Shown in pieces: positions 1-8,180 of a stretch of DNA of 62,216 nt. The notes under the pieces were generated by a model, which made no database searches, was not told the DNA's origin, and worked only from the letters and a program-made list of their open reading frames with translations. The position numbers and the translations under genes were made by a program. This DNA comes from Treponema sp. Its GTDB lineage: Bacteria; Spirochaetota; Spirochaetia; Treponematales; Breznakiellaceae. Where the stretch lies: NCBI GenBank assembly GCA_031278815.1, contig JAITJS010000023.1, positions 1 through 62,216 of the forward strand. The letters run 5' to 3'. Every line of letters starts with the position of its first letter. The stretch's first letter is position 1.

Positions 1-2
1 AT

Positions 3-422
3 GTGCGGAGGGAAGCGGCCAAGTACCTGGGCGATCTGGGAACCCCCGAGGCAAAGGATACGCTGATCAAGATCTGTGTCGCCGATCCCGAGCCCATGGT
101 GCTCCAGGAGGCGGTTAAATCTCTGGGCAAAATAGGCATGAACGACAGCGGAGAAACCGTTGCCGCCATTGCCTGGATTGTAACCCGTTTCGACGTGCTT
201 AATCCGGATAATCTGCTGGCCCTTTCGGCGGTCGACGCCTTTGACAAGATCGCCGCCAAAAACAACGGTATCAAGGATCCCAACGCCATACGGATGCTGA
301 TCCGTATTTCCGACGGCCCCTACATCAGACCCGTTCAGGAGCGGGCAAAGCAGGTTCTGATGGATCTCCGCAGATACAACGCCCAAACCCAGGGAAATCA
401 GGGAAGATCAGACCGGCAATGA
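3..422 (+). CDS. HEAT-repeat protein, C-terminal part (5' end outside window)
   Basis: The frame is open from the window edge, so the GTG at position 3 is probably not the true start and only about the last 139 residues are visible. They form helical pairs typical of HEAT/PBS-lyase-type repeats (for example GTPEAKDTLIKICVADPEP, then a second unit beginning AVKSLGKIGMND). Such repeats are protein-interaction scaffolds and no catalytic motif is seen. The stop codon overlaps the start of the DUF362 lipoprotein gene (ATGA), so the two are probably co-transcribed and translationally coupled. Function unknown. Confidence 0.75.
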   Translation: MRREAAKYLGDLGTPEAKDTLIKICVADPEPMVLQEAVKSLGKIGMNDSGETVAAIAWIVTRFDVLNPDNLLALSAVDAFDKIAAKNNGIKDPNAIRMLIRISDGPYIRPVQERAKQVLMDLRRYNAQTQGNQGRSDRQ

Positions 423-1666
423 CCAACTGGGGGCGGCTTTTGGGAATAGGCGTCCTGGGTCTCCTGTCCTGCGGCGGAACCAGGGTTTCGTCTCCGGCGG
501 CGCCTGAGGGCGTACCGGAACTGTCCCTGGCGGCCCCGGAATTTCCGGCGGAAATACGGAGCGTCCCCCGGGGGGATGGGTTTTCCGGTGCCGCCGGCGA
601 TGCTTCCATATTTGTTAAAGCAAATACCGACGGCTCCGACGGCGGCCTTGCCCGGCTGCTGGGCGGGCTGGATCCTTCCTTTTATAAACAGGGAAACCGT
701 CCCGGCCTCATAGGGCCTGAGGATGTTGTCATCATCAAAATCAACTCCCAGTGGGCCGAACGGGGCGGAACCAATACGGACCTCCTCAAAAGCCTGATCC
801 AGTACATTGTGAACCACCCGGCGGGCTTTAAGGGCGAGGTGATCATCGCCGATAACGGCCAGTCCATGTTCGGCTCCCAGCGTTCCGGGGGCAGCCTGGA
901 CTGGGACCATACCAACAGCAAAGACCGGACCCAATCCGCCCGGGATGTGGCGGACTGGTTTGACAGCCGGGGATACCATGTCTCGGGGGTGCTCTGGGAC
1001 AGGCTGACCCGGACCAGGGTGGAGGAATTTGAAACCGGCGATATGGCCGACGGCTTTGTGGTGGAGGATACGGTCTACTCTACGGGGCTTGTGGTAAGTT
1101 ATGCCAAATTTACCACCAAGTACGGAACCGCCGTAAGCTTTAAGAAGGGCGTTTGGATCGATGCGGCCCGGCGCTACGAAGAGAACCGGCTGAAGGTGAT
1201 TAACGCCCCGGTGCTGAAATCCCATGGTCAGTATCAGGTTACGGGGGCCATAAAGTCTTATATGGGGACCCCTTCCAATTCCCTGACCAATATGTCCCCC
1301 CACCAGAGCGTGGGCCGGGGCGGCATGGGAACCCAAATGGCGATGACCCGGTTTCCGGCCATCACCATCCTGGACATGATCTGGATCACCCCCGACGGCG
1401 GCCCCAGCTCCTCTTACTCCCGGGCGGTACAGAAAAATATGATCGCCGCCTCTACGGATCCGGCGGCCTTGGACTATTGGGCCAGTAAAAACGTTCTTAT
1501 GCCTGCCGCCCGGACCGCGGGAAACCGCCGCTATACTTCCATGGACCCCGACGGCAGGGAACCCGGTTCTTTCGGGTACTGGCTCCGGCTTTCCGCGGAG
1601 GAATTGCAGAAGAGGGGTTACCCGGTTACCATGGATCCGGGGAAGATCAGGGTAATCGAACTGTAA
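419..1666 (+). CDS. DUF362-domain lipoprotein
   Basis: A protein of 415 residues. The N-terminus is a lipoprotein signal peptide with a hydrophobic stretch and the lipobox-like LLSCGG, giving lipidated Cys about residue 19. The body resembles the DUF362 family (VVIIKINSQWAERGGTN near residue 105 and a later GAIKSYMGTPSN segment). This family is often linked to iron-sulfur or redox proteins, but no ferredoxin-type cysteine cluster is visible here, so no activity is assigned. The start overlaps the upstream HEAT gene by 4 nt. Probably an envelope-anchored protein; biochemical role unknown. Confidence 0.65.
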   Translation: MTNWGRLLGIGVLGLLSCGGTRVSSPAAPEGVPELSLAAPEFPAEIRSVPRGDGFSGAAGDASIFVKANTDGSDGGLARLLGGLDPSFYKQGNRPGLIGPEDVVIIKINSQWAERGGTNTDLLKSLIQYIVNHPAGFKGEVIIADNGQSMFGSQRSGGSLDWDHTNSKDRTQSARDVADWFDSRGYHVSGVLWDRLTRTRVEEFETGDMADGFVVEDTVYSTGLVVSYAKFTTKYGTAVSFKKGVWIDAARRYEENRLKVINAPVLKSHGQYQVTGAIKSYMGTPSNSLTNMSPHQSVGRGGMGTQMAMTRFPAITILDMIWITPDGGPSSSYSRAVQKNMIAASTDPAALDYWASKNVLMPAARTAGNRRYTSMDPDGREPGSFGYWLRLSAEELQKRGYPVTMDPGKIRVIEL

Positions 1667-1684
1667 GGGCGGGCCCGTTGCGGC

Positions 1685-1713
1685 TTGACAGCGGGTCCTG
1701 TTTTCATTACTTT
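1685..1713 (+). promoter_or_regulatory. Housekeeping-type promoter for tRNA-Arg/maf
   Basis: TTGACA (1685-1690), a 17-bp spacer, then TACTTT (1708-1713). Transcription would start near 1720, only a few bases before the mature tRNA 5' end at 1724. It is the only visible promoter for both the tRNA and the downstream maf gene. Confidence 0.65.
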
Positions 1714-1723
1714 TAACGGACAT

Positions 1724-1797
<74 letters not shown>

Positions 1798-1799
1798 AA

Positions 1800-2387
1800 A
1801 TGGAACCTATTATTTTAGCCTCCGGTTCTCTCCGCAGACAGGAGTATTTCCGGTTGATGGGGCTTCCCTTTAGTATTATGCCTTCAATGATCAACGAAAG
1901 CCCAAAGAAGAACCTGCATCCCAAGGAATTTGCCGAGGATCTGTCAATCCGGAAGGTTAAAAAAATTATAGAGGTGCTCCAGGGACGGATCCCGCCCTGG
2001 ATCTGCGGGGCCGATACGGTGGTTTCGGCAAACGGAGAGATCTTTGGCAAACCCGCCGACCGGGAAGACGCCAAAAGGATGCTCGCCCGGCTGCAGGGCC
2101 GGGATCATAAGGTAATCACCGCGGTGGCTCTGTTCAAGGGCCGGGAAAAATCCATAGACTGCCGTTCCGTGGAAAGCGTCGTAAGTTTTACCCCCCTCTC
2201 GGAGACCGAGATGGAATGGTATCTTAATACCGGGGAATGGCAGGGGGTGGCCGGCGCCTACAAGATCCAGGGACTGGCCGGTTGTTTTGTATCCCATATC
2301 AAGGGGTCCTACAGCGCCGTAGTGGGCTTGCCGGTACACGAATTTTATGCCATGCTCAAGGATAATGGTTATGCTTATGTGGTTTAA
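1800..2387 (+). CDS. maf: Maf/YhdE-family nucleoside triphosphate pyrophosphatase
   Basis: A protein of 195 residues with the family N-terminus EPIILASGSLRRQEYF and the conserved ADTVV, GKP, DREDAKRML and GAYKIQGLAG segments. Family members hydrolyse non-canonical or pyrimidine NTPs (dTTP/UTP and modified forms) to monophosphates and are linked to septum formation and nucleotide-pool cleaning. The ATG at 1800 is chosen because homology begins there; the frame continues upstream into the tRNA. There is no separate Shine-Dalgarno sequence, because the start lies only two bases beyond the tRNA-Arg 3' end. The gene therefore depends on tRNA transcription and would become nearly leaderless after tRNA 3' processing. 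Confidence 0.9.
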   Translation: MEPIILASGSLRRQEYFRLMGLPFSIMPSMINESPKKNLHPKEFAEDLSIRKVKKIIEVLQGRIPPWICGADTVVSANGEIFGKPADREDAKRMLARLQGRDHKVITAVALFKGREKSIDCRSVESVVSFTPLSETEMEWYLNTGEWQGVAGAYKIQGLAGCFVSHIKGSYSAVVGLPVHEFYAMLKDNGYAYVV

Positions 2388-2471
2388 CAGGGGGATAACC
2401 GTTGTACGATAATCAGGGTTTCCGCATAGCGGAGCCCGAAGGTAAAGGCCCAGGCTTTTACCTATCTTCCG

Positions 2472-2502
2472 TTGTTCCCGCCGCCTAAAGGCGGCGGAAC
2501 AA
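2472..2502 (+). promoter_or_regulatory. Strong hairpin in the maf-rpsB intergenic region
   Basis: TTGTTCC and GCCGCC pair with GGCGGC and GGAACAA around a TAAA loop, with one bulged C. The 13-bp GC-rich stem has no T-run after it, so it is not a classical terminator. It sits about 90 nt upstream of rpsB and could belong to an S2 autoregulatory leader or stabilise the 3' end of maf. The rest of 2388-2591 shows no ORF, only a second small hairpin (GTTGT...ACAAC near 2535). Confidence 0.5.
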
Positions 2503-2591
2503 TGAGATACAGGGAAGGCGCCGATAAGGCCCGGGTTGTTCTCTGACAACGGGTCCGGTCCGGGAATTCCGGCGGCGCAGGGGAGGAAATT

Positions 2592-3482
2592 TTGGCTGTA
2601 GTTACCATGAAGAGCCTGCTTGAATCGGGGGTCCATTTCGGTCACCAGGTAAAGCGCTGGGATCCGCGGATGAAGAAGTACATCTTCGCAGAACGGAACG
2701 GCATTCACATCATTGATTTGCAAAAGACCATTCAGGCTATTAAAGATGCCTATGATGTGGTCCGCAAAACCGTAGCCGGCGGTAAGACGGTCATGTTTGT
2801 AGGCACCAAAAAGCAGGCCCAACAGGCAATTCAAAAAGAGGCGGAACGTTGCGGTATGTATTATGTCAATAACCGCTGGCTTGGAGGGATGCTCACCAAC
2901 TTCGTTACCATCAAAAAATCCTTGCTTCGGCTTAAAAAACTGGAAAAGATGGAAGTAGACGGCACGTTTGAGAATCTCACCAAGAAGGAAATCGCTTCCT
3001 TGGGTAAAGAGCGGTCCAAGCTGCAGAAGAACCTGGGGGGTATCAAGGAGATGAAGGAACTACCGGGGATCCTCTTTGTCATTGATACCCGTAAAGAAGC
3101 CATTGCCGTGGCCGAAGCCCAACGTCAGGGTATACCCATCATCGCGGTGGTGGACACCAACTGCAATCCTGAGGGCATTGATTACCCCATTCCGGGTAAC
3201 GACGACGCCATCCGGGCGATCACCTTGTTCACCCAGATCATCGCCAACGCCGTGGTGGAAGCGGACAACGAGGTGGGGCTCAAGATCATCGAAACCCTGG
3301 GGGACGACGACGAAGACATCGAAGCCATCCTCACCGATGTGTCCATCAAGGAAGAAGACCGGGAAATCGATATCGAGGCCTATTCCTCGGGGACCCACGC
3401 AGGCCATGAAGTTGCGGAGACCCAAAAGGATGAAGAAGATGAACTCCCGGTGAATGTGGATAAGGTCTATGCAAAGGAATAG
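2592..3482 (+). CDS. rpsB: 30S ribosomal protein S2
   Basis: A protein of 296 residues with the S2 hallmarks [17 protein letters not shown] near the N-terminus, [12 protein letters not shown] and [21 protein letters not shown]2 assembles late on the small subunit and is required for S1 binding. The start is TTG at 2592, preceded by GGAGG with 5-nt spacing; the next ATG (2607) would truncate the conserved N-terminus. An acidic C-terminal extension (about residues 235-296, rich in D/E) makes it longer than the usual 230-260 residues. First gene of the rpsB-tsf-frr-uppS-cdsA block. Confidence 0.98.
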   Translation: MAVVTMKSLLESGVHFGHQVKRWDPRMKKYIFAERNGIHIIDLQKTIQAIKDAYDVVRKTVAGGKTVMFVGTKKQAQQAIQKEAERCGMYYVNNRWLGGMLTNFVTIKKSLLRLKKLEKMEVDGTFENLTKKEIASLGKERSKLQKNLGGIKEMKELPGILFVIDTRKEAIAVAEAQRQGIPIIAVVDTNCNPEGIDYPIPGNDDAIRAITLFTQIIANAVVEADNEVGLKIIETLGDDDEDIEAILTDVSIKEEDREIDIEAYSSGTHAGHEVAETQKDEEDELPVNVDKVYAKE

Positions 3483-3508
3483 GGGAGACAACGGTTCAGG
3501 AGGATACC

Positions 3509-4357
3509 ATGGGAATCAGTGCAGGGGATGTTAAGCGGCTCCGGGAGAAAACCGGCGCCGGTATGATGGAATGTAAAAACGCCTTGGTCGAGGCCGGAGG
3601 GGATATTGACCAGGCGGAAAAACGTTTAAAAGAAAAGGGCTTGGCCGCGGTGGAAAAACGGATGGACCGGGCAACCAACGAAGGCAAAGTCTTTATCAAA
3701 ATTCGGGATCGGACCGCGGTCATGGTAGAATTAGCCAGCGAAACCGATTTCGTGGCCCGAAACCCGGAGTTCATTGCCCTGGGGGGCCTTTTAGCCGACC
3801 GGATCCTGGACCAGGGTTATACCGAAGCGAATGAGGAATTGCGGGGCATGGTGACTGATTTGGCCACCAAAATCCGGGAAAACCTGAGCCTGCGGCGGAT
3901 CCAAGTGGTCCGCGCCGAAGATAACCAATACGTAACCCAGTATATTCACGGGGATGGCAATATCGGGGTGCTGGTAAAATTCCAGGCCGATAAACCGGAG
4001 GTGTTCCAGCGGGAAGATGTGCAGGATGTTGCCTTCAGTATCGCCCTCCATGTAGCGGCTTTTAATCCTGTGGCCCTGGATAGAACTAAAATTCAGCCTG
4101 AGTTTCTCCAAGAACAAGAGGCGATTTTTCGTAAACAGTTGGAAGGGGATGAGAAACTCGCCGGTAAACCCCAGGCAGTACTGGATCAGATCCTCAAGGG
4201 GAAACTTACCAAGTACCTGTCGGATATATGCCTTATGGAGCAGGGTTATGTGAAAGAAGAGAAGATAAGCGTTGCAAAGGCCCTGGCTGAGTGCGGGAAA
4301 CAAGCTGGAGCGGACTTACAGATAGTCGAGTACCTGTATTTCAAAGTGGGCGCCTAA
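3509..4357 (+). CDS. tsf: Translation elongation factor Ts
   Basis: A protein of 282 residues. It has the UBA-like N-terminal domain with VKRLREKTGAGMMECKNAL, then the TDFVARNPEF segment that contacts EF-Tu, and a core/dimerisation region. EF-Ts exchanges GDP for GTP on EF-Tu. It lies 26 nt after rpsB with AGGAGG upstream of the ATG, the near-universal rpsB-tsf arrangement. Normal length for the family. Confidence 0.98.
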   Translation: MGISAGDVKRLREKTGAGMMECKNALVEAGGDIDQAEKRLKEKGLAAVEKRMDRATNEGKVFIKIRDRTAVMVELASETDFVARNPEFIALGGLLADRILDQGYTEANEELRGMVTDLATKIRENLSLRRIQVVRAEDNQYVTQYIHGDGNIGVLVKFQADKPEVFQREDVQDVAFSIALHVAAFNPVALDRTKIQPEFLQEQEAIFRKQLEGDEKLAGKPQAVLDQILKGKLTKYLSDICLMEQGYVKEEKISVAKALAECGKQAGADLQIVEYLYFKVGA

Positions 4358-4376
4358 GCGCGCCTGTTCGCAAGCA

Positions 4377-4398
4377 GATCCCCCTTATGCGGGGGATC
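4377..4398 (+). promoter_or_regulatory. Intergenic hairpin abutting the frr ribosome binding site
   Basis: GATCCCCC (4377-4384) and GGGGGATC (4391-4398) form a perfect 8-bp stem with loop TTATGC. The frr Shine-Dalgarno GAGGAG starts at 4399, directly against the stem. There is no T-run, so termination is unlikely; a role in mRNA processing or in tuning frr translation is possible. Confidence 0.5.
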
Positions 4399-4415
4399 GA
4401 GGAGCGTAGTGAATT

Positions 4416-4970
4416 ATGCATAGTGTTATTACCGCATCCGAAGAGCGGATGAAAAAAAGTATTGCAAACCTTAAAGAGGGCTTTGCCGCCCTCAGAACCG
4501 GGCGGGCCTCGGCTTCCTTGTTTGATAAGATCCGGGTTGAGTATTACGGCGATAAGTCTCCCTTGAACCAGGTGGCGAATATTTCCATTCCCGAAGCCCG
4601 GCTCGTGGTGATTCAGCCCTTTGATAAGAGCCTCATTGCAGAGATTGAAAAGGCCATCCGTTCATCGGAACTTTCCCTCAATCCCAGTAATGACGGCAAG
4701 GTGATACGCATTGCCATTCCGCCGCTCACCGAAGAACGGCGGAAGGAGCTGGTCAAGGTTGCCAAGAACCAGGCTGAACAGAGCCGGGTGGCAGTGCGGA
4801 ACATCCGCCGGGACGGCAACGAGGAGCTTAAGAAGCTGCTCAAAGAGGGAAGCATCACCGAAGACCAAGAGAACAAGAACAGCCTGGAATTGCAGAAGCT
4901 CACGGATTCCTACATTAGTAAGGTTAATCAGGTTTTGGAAGAGAAAAACAAAGAAATAATGGAAGTCTAA
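4416..4970 (+). CDS. frr: Ribosome recycling factor
   Basis: A protein of 184 residues, the normal RRF length. Conserved features are LRTGRASASLFDKIRVEYYG near residues 26-45, the YG..SPLNQVANISIPE loop, and the long C-terminal helix with RVAVRNIRRDGNEELKK. With EF-G, RRF splits post-termination ribosomes. SD GAGGAG lies 11 nt upstream of ATG. The position after tsf is conserved in many bacteria. Confidence 0.98.
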   Translation: MHSVITASEERMKKSIANLKEGFAALRTGRASASLFDKIRVEYYGDKSPLNQVANISIPEARLVVIQPFDKSLIAEIEKAIRSSELSLNPSNDGKVIRIAIPPLTEERRKELVKVAKNQAEQSRVAVRNIRRDGNEELKKLLKEGSITEDQENKNSLELQKLTDSYISKVNQVLEEKNKEIMEV

Positions 4971-4978
4971 AGAAATAC

Positions 4979-5719
4979 ATGGCCTCATCAGTAGTCCTTG
5001 GGAGTTCCCCGCTCCCTCGCCATATTGGTATCATCATGGATGGGAATGGCCGCTGGGCGCAAAGAAAAAACCTCCTCCGTACCCAGGGACATCTGGAAGG
5101 CCTTAAGAACGCAAAAAAAATCGTCAAGGCTGCCAGCGATCTGCATATTCCATTCCTCACCCTCTATGTCTTTTCCACGGAGAACTGGAAGCGCACTGCC
5201 GAGGAAGTGGGGTTCATTATGGGCCTTGTAAAGCAGCATCTTAAGGCGGAACTGGATTTTTACCGGGAAAACCGGATTCGGATCCGTCATGCAGGGGATC
5301 CTGAGGGCTTACCTCGGGATATTGTCCGGGAACTGGAGGAAGCCTGTGAAGATACCCGTTCTTTTGAAGGATTGCAGGTCATTCTGGCCTTGAATTACGG
5401 CGGTAGAGACGCCATTGTCCGGGCAGTGAGGCGCCGGTTAGCTTCATTAGAAAAAGAACCATTAGAAAAGAGGGTACCAGAAAAAATTACCGAAGAAGGG
5501 ATCCGCGGCGGCTTGGATAACCCGGATATTCCGGATCCGGACCTCATCATACGGACGGGAGGAGAATATCGGACCAGCAATTTCCTGTTGTGGGAAGGGG
5601 CTTATGCGGAATACTATTTCTCAGAGGTCCTGTGGCCTGATTGGACGGAAGGGGATTTGCATAGCGCCCTTGCTGCGTATCAAGAGCGGGAACGGCGCTT
5701 TGGCGGGAGAAAGCCATGA
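4979..5719 (+). CDS. uppS: Undecaprenyl diphosphate synthase (cis-prenyltransferase)
   Basis: A protein of 246 residues with the signature HIGIIMDGNGRWAQ (catalytic Asp in DGNGRWA) near residues 16-29, VFSTENWKR, and the C-terminal pair DLIIRTGGEYRTSNFLLWE and AYAEYYFS. The enzyme condenses IPP units onto FPP to make the C55 carrier lipid for peptidoglycan and glycans. It starts 8 nt after the frr stop and overlaps cdsA by 4 nt (ATGA), indicating translational coupling. Confidence 0.97.
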   Translation: MASSVVLGSSPLPRHIGIIMDGNGRWAQRKNLLRTQGHLEGLKNAKKIVKAASDLHIPFLTLYVFSTENWKRTAEEVGFIMGLVKQHLKAELDFYRENRIRIRHAGDPEGLPRDIVRELEEACEDTRSFEGLQVILALNYGGRDAIVRAVRRRLASLEKEPLEKRVPEKITEEGIRGGLDNPDIPDPDLIIRTGGEYRTSNFLLWEGAYAEYYFSEVLWPDWTEGDLHSALAAYQERERRFGGRKP

Positions 5720-6570
5720 AAACGGTGCTCCAGCGGATTTTATTGTTCGTGATTGGGCTGCCTCTGGTGATAGGGGTTGTGGTATTACTGCCCTACAAAC
5801 ACCATCTCGCGGTTAATCTGTTGGTGATCCTTTTAAGCGCCCTGGGATCCGGTGAATTTGCCGTGCTCTTGCAAAAGAAACATAAGCCCATTGCCGTACA
5901 GGAAGCGGGTATCCTCGGCGCGGTGCTTCCCCTGACCGTAACCTTGACGGTCAGCTTTGATTTCCCAGCCCAGATCGTGCCGGGGACCTTTATCCTGGGG
6001 GCTTCCTGGGTCCTGGTTTCCCGGATTTTTGCCGGGGAAGATACGCTTAAGGATGTTACGGACCGGTTTGCCGCAGGTTGTGCGGTGCTGGTATATCCCG
6101 GCCTGTTTATGGCATGGATCATCAAGATGAGCCGCTGGGCCTATGCGGACAAGGTGATCCTCATGTTCCTACTTATGGTGATTGCCAATGATTCTGTTGC
6201 TTGGGCTACGGGTATGCTCTGGGGTAAGGGGAATCAGGGGATCATCCCTGCAAGCCCGCATAAAAGTGTGGCGGGCTTTATCGGAGGACTTACCGCTTCT
6301 ATTATCGTGGGACTAGGGGCGTTTTTTTTTATTCCTGAAGCCTTTAGTTCAAGGCGCATACCCTCAGCATGGGCTGGTATGGCCCTGGGACTGATCTCAG
6401 GCGTGGTCGCCTGCCTTGGAGACTTGGGGGAATCGGCCATGAAAAGAAGTGCAAACATGAAAGATTCAGGAACCCTTATGCCTGGCCGGGGGGGGGTCTT
6501 GGATAGTATTGACTCCCTCAGTCTCGCGGCTCCGGTATATTATGCGTCCTATTGGTTCTTCTTTGCCTAA
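5716..6570 (+). CDS. cdsA: Phosphatidate cytidylyltransferase
   Basis: An integral membrane protein of 284 residues with about seven hydrophobic segments. The C-terminal signature runs from SAMKRSANMKDSGTLMPG into RGGVLDSIDSL; the usual HGG-x-x-DR is RGG and DS here. It makes CDP-diacylglycerol from phosphatidate and CTP, the entry point for acidic phospholipids. The ATG overlaps the uppS stop. In many spirochaetes dxr and a site-2 protease follow cdsA, but here the block ends and broken genes begin, marking a synteny breakpoint. Confidence 0.95.
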   Translation: MKTVLQRILLFVIGLPLVIGVVVLLPYKHHLAVNLLVILLSALGSGEFAVLLQKKHKPIAVQEAGILGAVLPLTVTLTVSFDFPAQIVPGTFILGASWVLVSRIFAGEDTLKDVTDRFAAGCAVLVYPGLFMAWIIKMSRWAYADKVILMFLLMVIANDSVAWATGMLWGKGNQGIIPASPHKSVAGFIGGLTASIIVGLGAFFFIPEAFSSRRIPSAWAGMALGLISGVVACLGDLGESAMKRSANMKDSGTLMPGRGGVLDSIDSLSLAAPVYYASYWFFFA

Positions 6571-6677
6571 GGCATGCACAAAAATAAGCGTTAATTCGTG
6601 TAATTTTTTTATCGAACTCATGTTGAATAGGTGCTCTATGGAGGTGTAGCCCCGGTAGGGTAATGCTACTCTGTTAA

Positions 6678-6925
6678 TCATACCCCCCTGGAAGTCGTAA
6701 GGTACTTGTGTTTTAGTTCGTTCAATACCATACCGATTGATTCCTCCGTTTCCCGAGCATAACGGAGAAGCGTATCTCTTGTACCGGAGGATAGGTCATA
6801 TTCAGGCATAAAGAGTTCGTAGGGTTCGATCTTAAAAATAAGCGCCAGTTTTGATACGGTTTTGGGGGAAACCCAGGCCTTGCCATTTTCAATATTGCTC
6901 AGAAAATTTGCGGAAATTTCCAGTG
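6678..6925 (-). pseudogene. XRE/Cro-type HTH regulator fragment
   Basis: Reading the minus strand towards the stop at 6678-6680, the frame encodes the second half of an XRE helix-turn-helix: EISANFLSNIENGKAWVSP, then KTVSKLALIFKIEPYELF and a helical tail. The first helix and the start codon are missing. Homology stops near 6925, where IS630-like sequence on the opposite strand begins. The stop overlaps an ATG (6679-6681) of a short minus-strand frame that runs antisense into cdsA and is probably also a remnant. Not expected to make a functional regulator. Confidence 0.7.
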
Positions 6926-6931
6926 GATAAC

Positions 6932-7102
6932 GCGATAATTCTATGTGTGGACGAGAAATCCCCGATACAGGCGTTAGAAAGGAGCCAGCCGCTGCTGCCC
7001 ATGAGGGAGAACATACCCGCGCGTCAGACCTGTGATGACGCGCGGCACGGGACTACGACTTTATTTGCGGCGCTTACCGTATTAACCGGGGAAGTGATAG
7101 GT
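6932..7102 (+). mobile_element. IS630-family transposase fragment
   Basis: An internal piece of about 57 residues of an IS630-type DDE transposase: IILCVDEKSPIQALERSQP (the first catalytic Asp is in VDEK), then RHGTTTLFAALTVLTGEVIG. It lacks the N-terminal HTH region and the remaining DDE residues. No terminal inverted repeats or TA duplication could be identified. Its left edge abuts the XRE fragment, so an old insertion or deletion probably broke both. Confidence 0.8.
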
Positions 7103-7210
7103 GTCAGTAGCGGAGAATAGATTCAGGAATGCCAGCGAATAGGCGGAATTTCAAGCAATTTGGCAGGATTTATCGGGATGGGGATTGTAAAGGGCTTGCA
7201 TATAGTGTAA

Positions 7211-7231
7211 TAAAAAACACTGCTGAGTGTT
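7211..7231 (-). terminator. Intrinsic terminator, minus strand
   Basis: On the minus strand AACACT-CAGC-AGTGTT is followed by TTTTATTA. The short 6-bp stem plus T-rich tail lies about 30 nt downstream of the stop of the 7259-7738 gene. Confidence 0.5.
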
Positions 7232-7258
7232 GGGTGCGGGGTCAGAAAAAGCCCGCAT

Positions 7259-7738
7259 TCAGCGGTGGAGGTTTCGGCCTGAGGAAGCGCCAAGTGATGG
7301 AGGATCAAATAACGCTCTGGTTGGCCAACCGTTAGGATAATCCCATCTTTCGAGATACGCTTTCTGCAAAGTGGTAACCACCGATTTCCAGGTATCCACA
7401 AAGGTTTGGTACTGTTCTCTGGTTATTTTTTTCTGAAACTCTTTCCACTTGAACTCCCACCAGTCCAGATCCTTGACAAGTCTTTTGTCTATTCCAGCCG
7501 CTTCCGCTGGCTGAACGTTACCTTCTTTAAACGCCTTTTGTTGGGTACTCTCAAAGATGCGATAATAGGATATTGCACATACCCCTTCCTTTTGCTGATA
7601 TACCACATCCCATTCATTCCTATCAATATATTTTTTTACTACTTCTTGTGCTCCGCAATTTTTCCAATACTCATAAGCATAGTCTTTGTTATACACAAAG
7701 GTTAATAAATCCAATAATTCTTGCGTTAAAGCGTTCAT
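7259..7738 (-). CDS. Hypothetical protein, possible immunity protein
   Basis: A soluble, aromatic-rich protein of 159 residues with no recognised motif. Its ATG overlaps by 4 nt (ATGA) the stop of the ADP-ribosyltransferase-like fragment upstream. That is the arrangement expected for a toxin-domain/immunity pair, so an immunity role is inferred. The last 20 or so residues (from NGWPTRALFD on) look like run-on into degraded sequence, so the native C-terminus may be lost. An intrinsic terminator follows. Function not established. Confidence 0.5.
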   Translation of the reverse strand: MNALTQELLDLLTFVYNKDYAYEYWKNCGAQEVVKKYIDRNEWDVVYQQKEGVCAISYYRIFESTQQKAFKEGNVQPAEAAGIDKRLVKDLDWWEFKWKEFQKKITREQYQTFVDTWKSVVTTLQKAYLERWDYPNGWPTRALFDPPSLGASSGRNLHR

Positions 7739-7980
7739 AGCACTACCTCCAGTTCCATTGTGGTTGCGGTCTTTTTCAAGACCTTGTATTGTAATCCGCG
7801 ACCTAACAGGTATTCCTCCTCATGAGGATGCGATCCATGCCCATCTATAATATGCCCCTGGTGTCCCTATCGGGACTCGTATCGTAATAGTCATTCCCTT
7901 ATGGCTCCATGCTTTACATTTTAATATAGCCGCAGATTGATACCCCGCAATGGTGTATGCACCGCCAACCTTCCAGCTTG
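7735..7980 (-). pseudogene. ADP-ribosyltransferase-type toxin domain, frameshifted remnant
   Basis: Two minus-strand frames together resemble the C-terminal half of an ART exoenzyme domain. The first reads GGAYTIAGYQSAAILKC and then ITIRVPIGTPGAYY. After a frameshift near 7845 the second reads GSHPHEEEYLLGRGLQYKVL and ends EVVL at 7735. The order (GY-S, strand, GT-GAY, E-E-hLL-G) matches this fold, with the HEEEYLL stretch at the position of the catalytic E-x-E region. The N-terminal half is missing, replaced by the Rpn fragment. Assignment is from motif order only. Confidence 0.5.
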
Positions 7981-8162
7981 TAGATGATGTCGGCTTCTCG
8001 TTTTTCAAAGGTGGGGATGATGAAGCTTGCAGAGACCAGCTCAAGGGTCTCGGGGTCAATGCGGCTCATCCATGCTTCGCCAATGAAGGAGGACAGGAGC
8101 ACACCGAAAACCCTGCGGTTGCTCAGGAGATCCTTAAAGCCTTTATCGTGTTCGTGCTGCAT
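7981..8162 (-). pseudogene. Rpn-family (PD-(D/E)XK) nuclease/transposase N-terminal fragment
   Basis: The minus-strand frame from the ATG at 8162 gives HDKGFKDLLSNRRVFGVLL, SFIGEAWMSRIDPETLELV and IIPTFEKREADIIYKL. This is the N-terminus of the Rpn recombination-promoting nuclease/PDDEXK transposase family, up to the first active-site region (READIIY). It breaks off after about 60 residues, where the sequence joins the toxin-domain remnant. These genes are abundant and often degraded in treponemes. Confidence 0.65.
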
Positions 8163-8180
8163 GGGGAGAGCGCCAATAAC

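Noticed and set aside
398..1723. 441-residue open frame on the minus strand across the DUF362 gene
   Set aside because: It is the mirror of the plus-strand gene in GC-rich sequence, rich in Gly, Pro, Arg and His, with no domain. The plus-strand frame has a lipoprotein signal and family motifs.
2519..2526. GCCGATAA upstream of rpsB as a sigma-28 -10 element
   Set aside because: There is no TAAAG-type -35 at 11-bp spacing, and a ribosomal protein operon is not a plausible target.
7129..7335. Plus-strand ORF of 68 residues in the accessory debris
   Set aside because: No homology, no RBS, and it overlaps the minus-strand terminator and the end of the 159-residue gene.
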